Of a DNA stretch of 5,821 bases, positions 5,734 through 5,821 are shown one piece after another. The notes below the pieces were generated by a model. That model saw nothing but the letters and a program-made list of their open reading frames with translations. It did no database searches and was not told where the DNA came from. Source of the stretch: JAWXBM01 sp964602895 (lineage in GTDB: Bacteria; Pseudomonadota; Gammaproteobacteria; Xanthomonadales; SZUA-36); contig CAZRTG010000210.1 of NCBI GenBank assembly GCA_964602895.1, positions 1 through 5,821 of the forward strand, given 5' to 3'. How positions within the stretch are numbered: position 1 is the first letter of the stretch; the number at the start of each line of letters is the position of its first letter. Made by a program: the position numbers and the translations under genes.

Positions 5734-5791
5734 GTGGGAGCGAGCCATGCTCGCGATTCAGATGATGGTCGGCAGCATGGCTGCCTCCTAC
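5734..5791 (+). repeat. REPIN doublet 5
   Basis: Palindrome with stem GCGAGC/GCTCGC (5734-5756), 12-nt spacer TTCAGATGATGG (5757-5768), inverted palindrome with stem GGCAGC/GCTGCC (5769-5791). Stems are perfect and the loop is CAT or its complement. It pairs with doublet 4 by arm type. Confidence 0.88.
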
Positions 5792-5821
5792 AATGAGCGA
5801 GCCATGCTGTGGGAGCGACCC
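5767..5821 (-). repeat. Right copy of the 55-bp inverted repeat
   Basis: Exact reverse complement of 1-55. It starts 2 nt before the inverted palindrome of doublet 5 and runs to the last base. Between the two copies lie only housekeeping and regulatory genes, with no transposase or integrase. Confidence 0.9.

Larger units (their letters stand above)
5698..5821 (+). repeat. REP/REPIN array at the 3' end of pilR
   Basis: Begins 7 nt after the pilR TAA. Order: two 18-nt half-units (5698-5733), doublet 5 (5734-5791), a shortened half-unit (5794-5808) and the start of another unit cut by the window end (5809-5821). Read in the sense of the upstream gene, this is the same order as the array after sucD. 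No T-run follows a hairpin. Confidence 0.9.

Noticed and set aside
5734..5791. REPIN hairpins as the intrinsic terminator of pilR
   Set aside because: Stable stems are present but no run of T follows on the coding strand; a role in mRNA 3'-end stability is possible but a terminator cannot be supported.
1..5821. Composite transposon with 55-bp terminal inverted repeats
   Set aside because: No transposase or integrase lies inside, the contents are four conserved chromosomal genes, and the ends are multi-copy REP units with an exact 55-base overlap typical of contig ends.

Overview
The window looks like a chromosomal piece from a gammaproteobacterium. Four full-length genes lie in two divergent pairs. 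On the minus strand are sucC and sucD, the two subunits of succinyl-CoA synthetase (TCA cycle). On the plus strand are pilS and pilR, a two-component system of the kind that switches on type IV pilin genes through sigma-54. The PilS/PilR pair and the abundant REP-type palindromes fit Gammaproteobacteria best; I cannot name an order or genus from the sequence alone.

Layout: 1-197 is a dense REP repeat array against the 3' end of sucD. sucD (194-1063, minus) is separated from sucC (1273-2436, minus) by a 209-bp gap that is mostly REP elements. A 159-bp repeat-free divergent region (2437-2595) holds the start signals for sucC and pilS. pilS (2596-4254, plus) and pilR (4296-5690, plus) are 41 bp apart and probably one operon. 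5698-5821 is another REP array, against the 3' end of pilR.

The most interesting content is the repeat family. Five 56-58 bp doublets each join two inverted 23-nt REP palindromes. Every doublet is heterotypic: one arm has the stem GGCAGC/GCTGCC, the other GCGAGC/GCTCGC or GCGACC/GGTCGC. Stem changes are compensated on both sides, and the loop is always CAT. Around the doublets lie 18-nt half-units that stop just after the loop, sometimes in tandem. Arrays occur only after stop codons. They start 7 nt after the stop of sucC and of pilR, and the GTAG head of one half-unit supplies the TAG stop of sucD. One array sits between two genes whose products are needed in equal amounts. No REP-associated transposase is present here; if one drives this family it lies elsewhere in the genome.

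Caution: the first 55 bases are the exact reverse complement of the last 55, and the match stops at exactly 55. This is what two ends of a de Bruijn assembly contig meeting the same repeat k-mer would look like. The window is probably a complete short contig bounded by REP copies, so sequence at the two edges should not be read as a mobile element with terminal inverted repeats.
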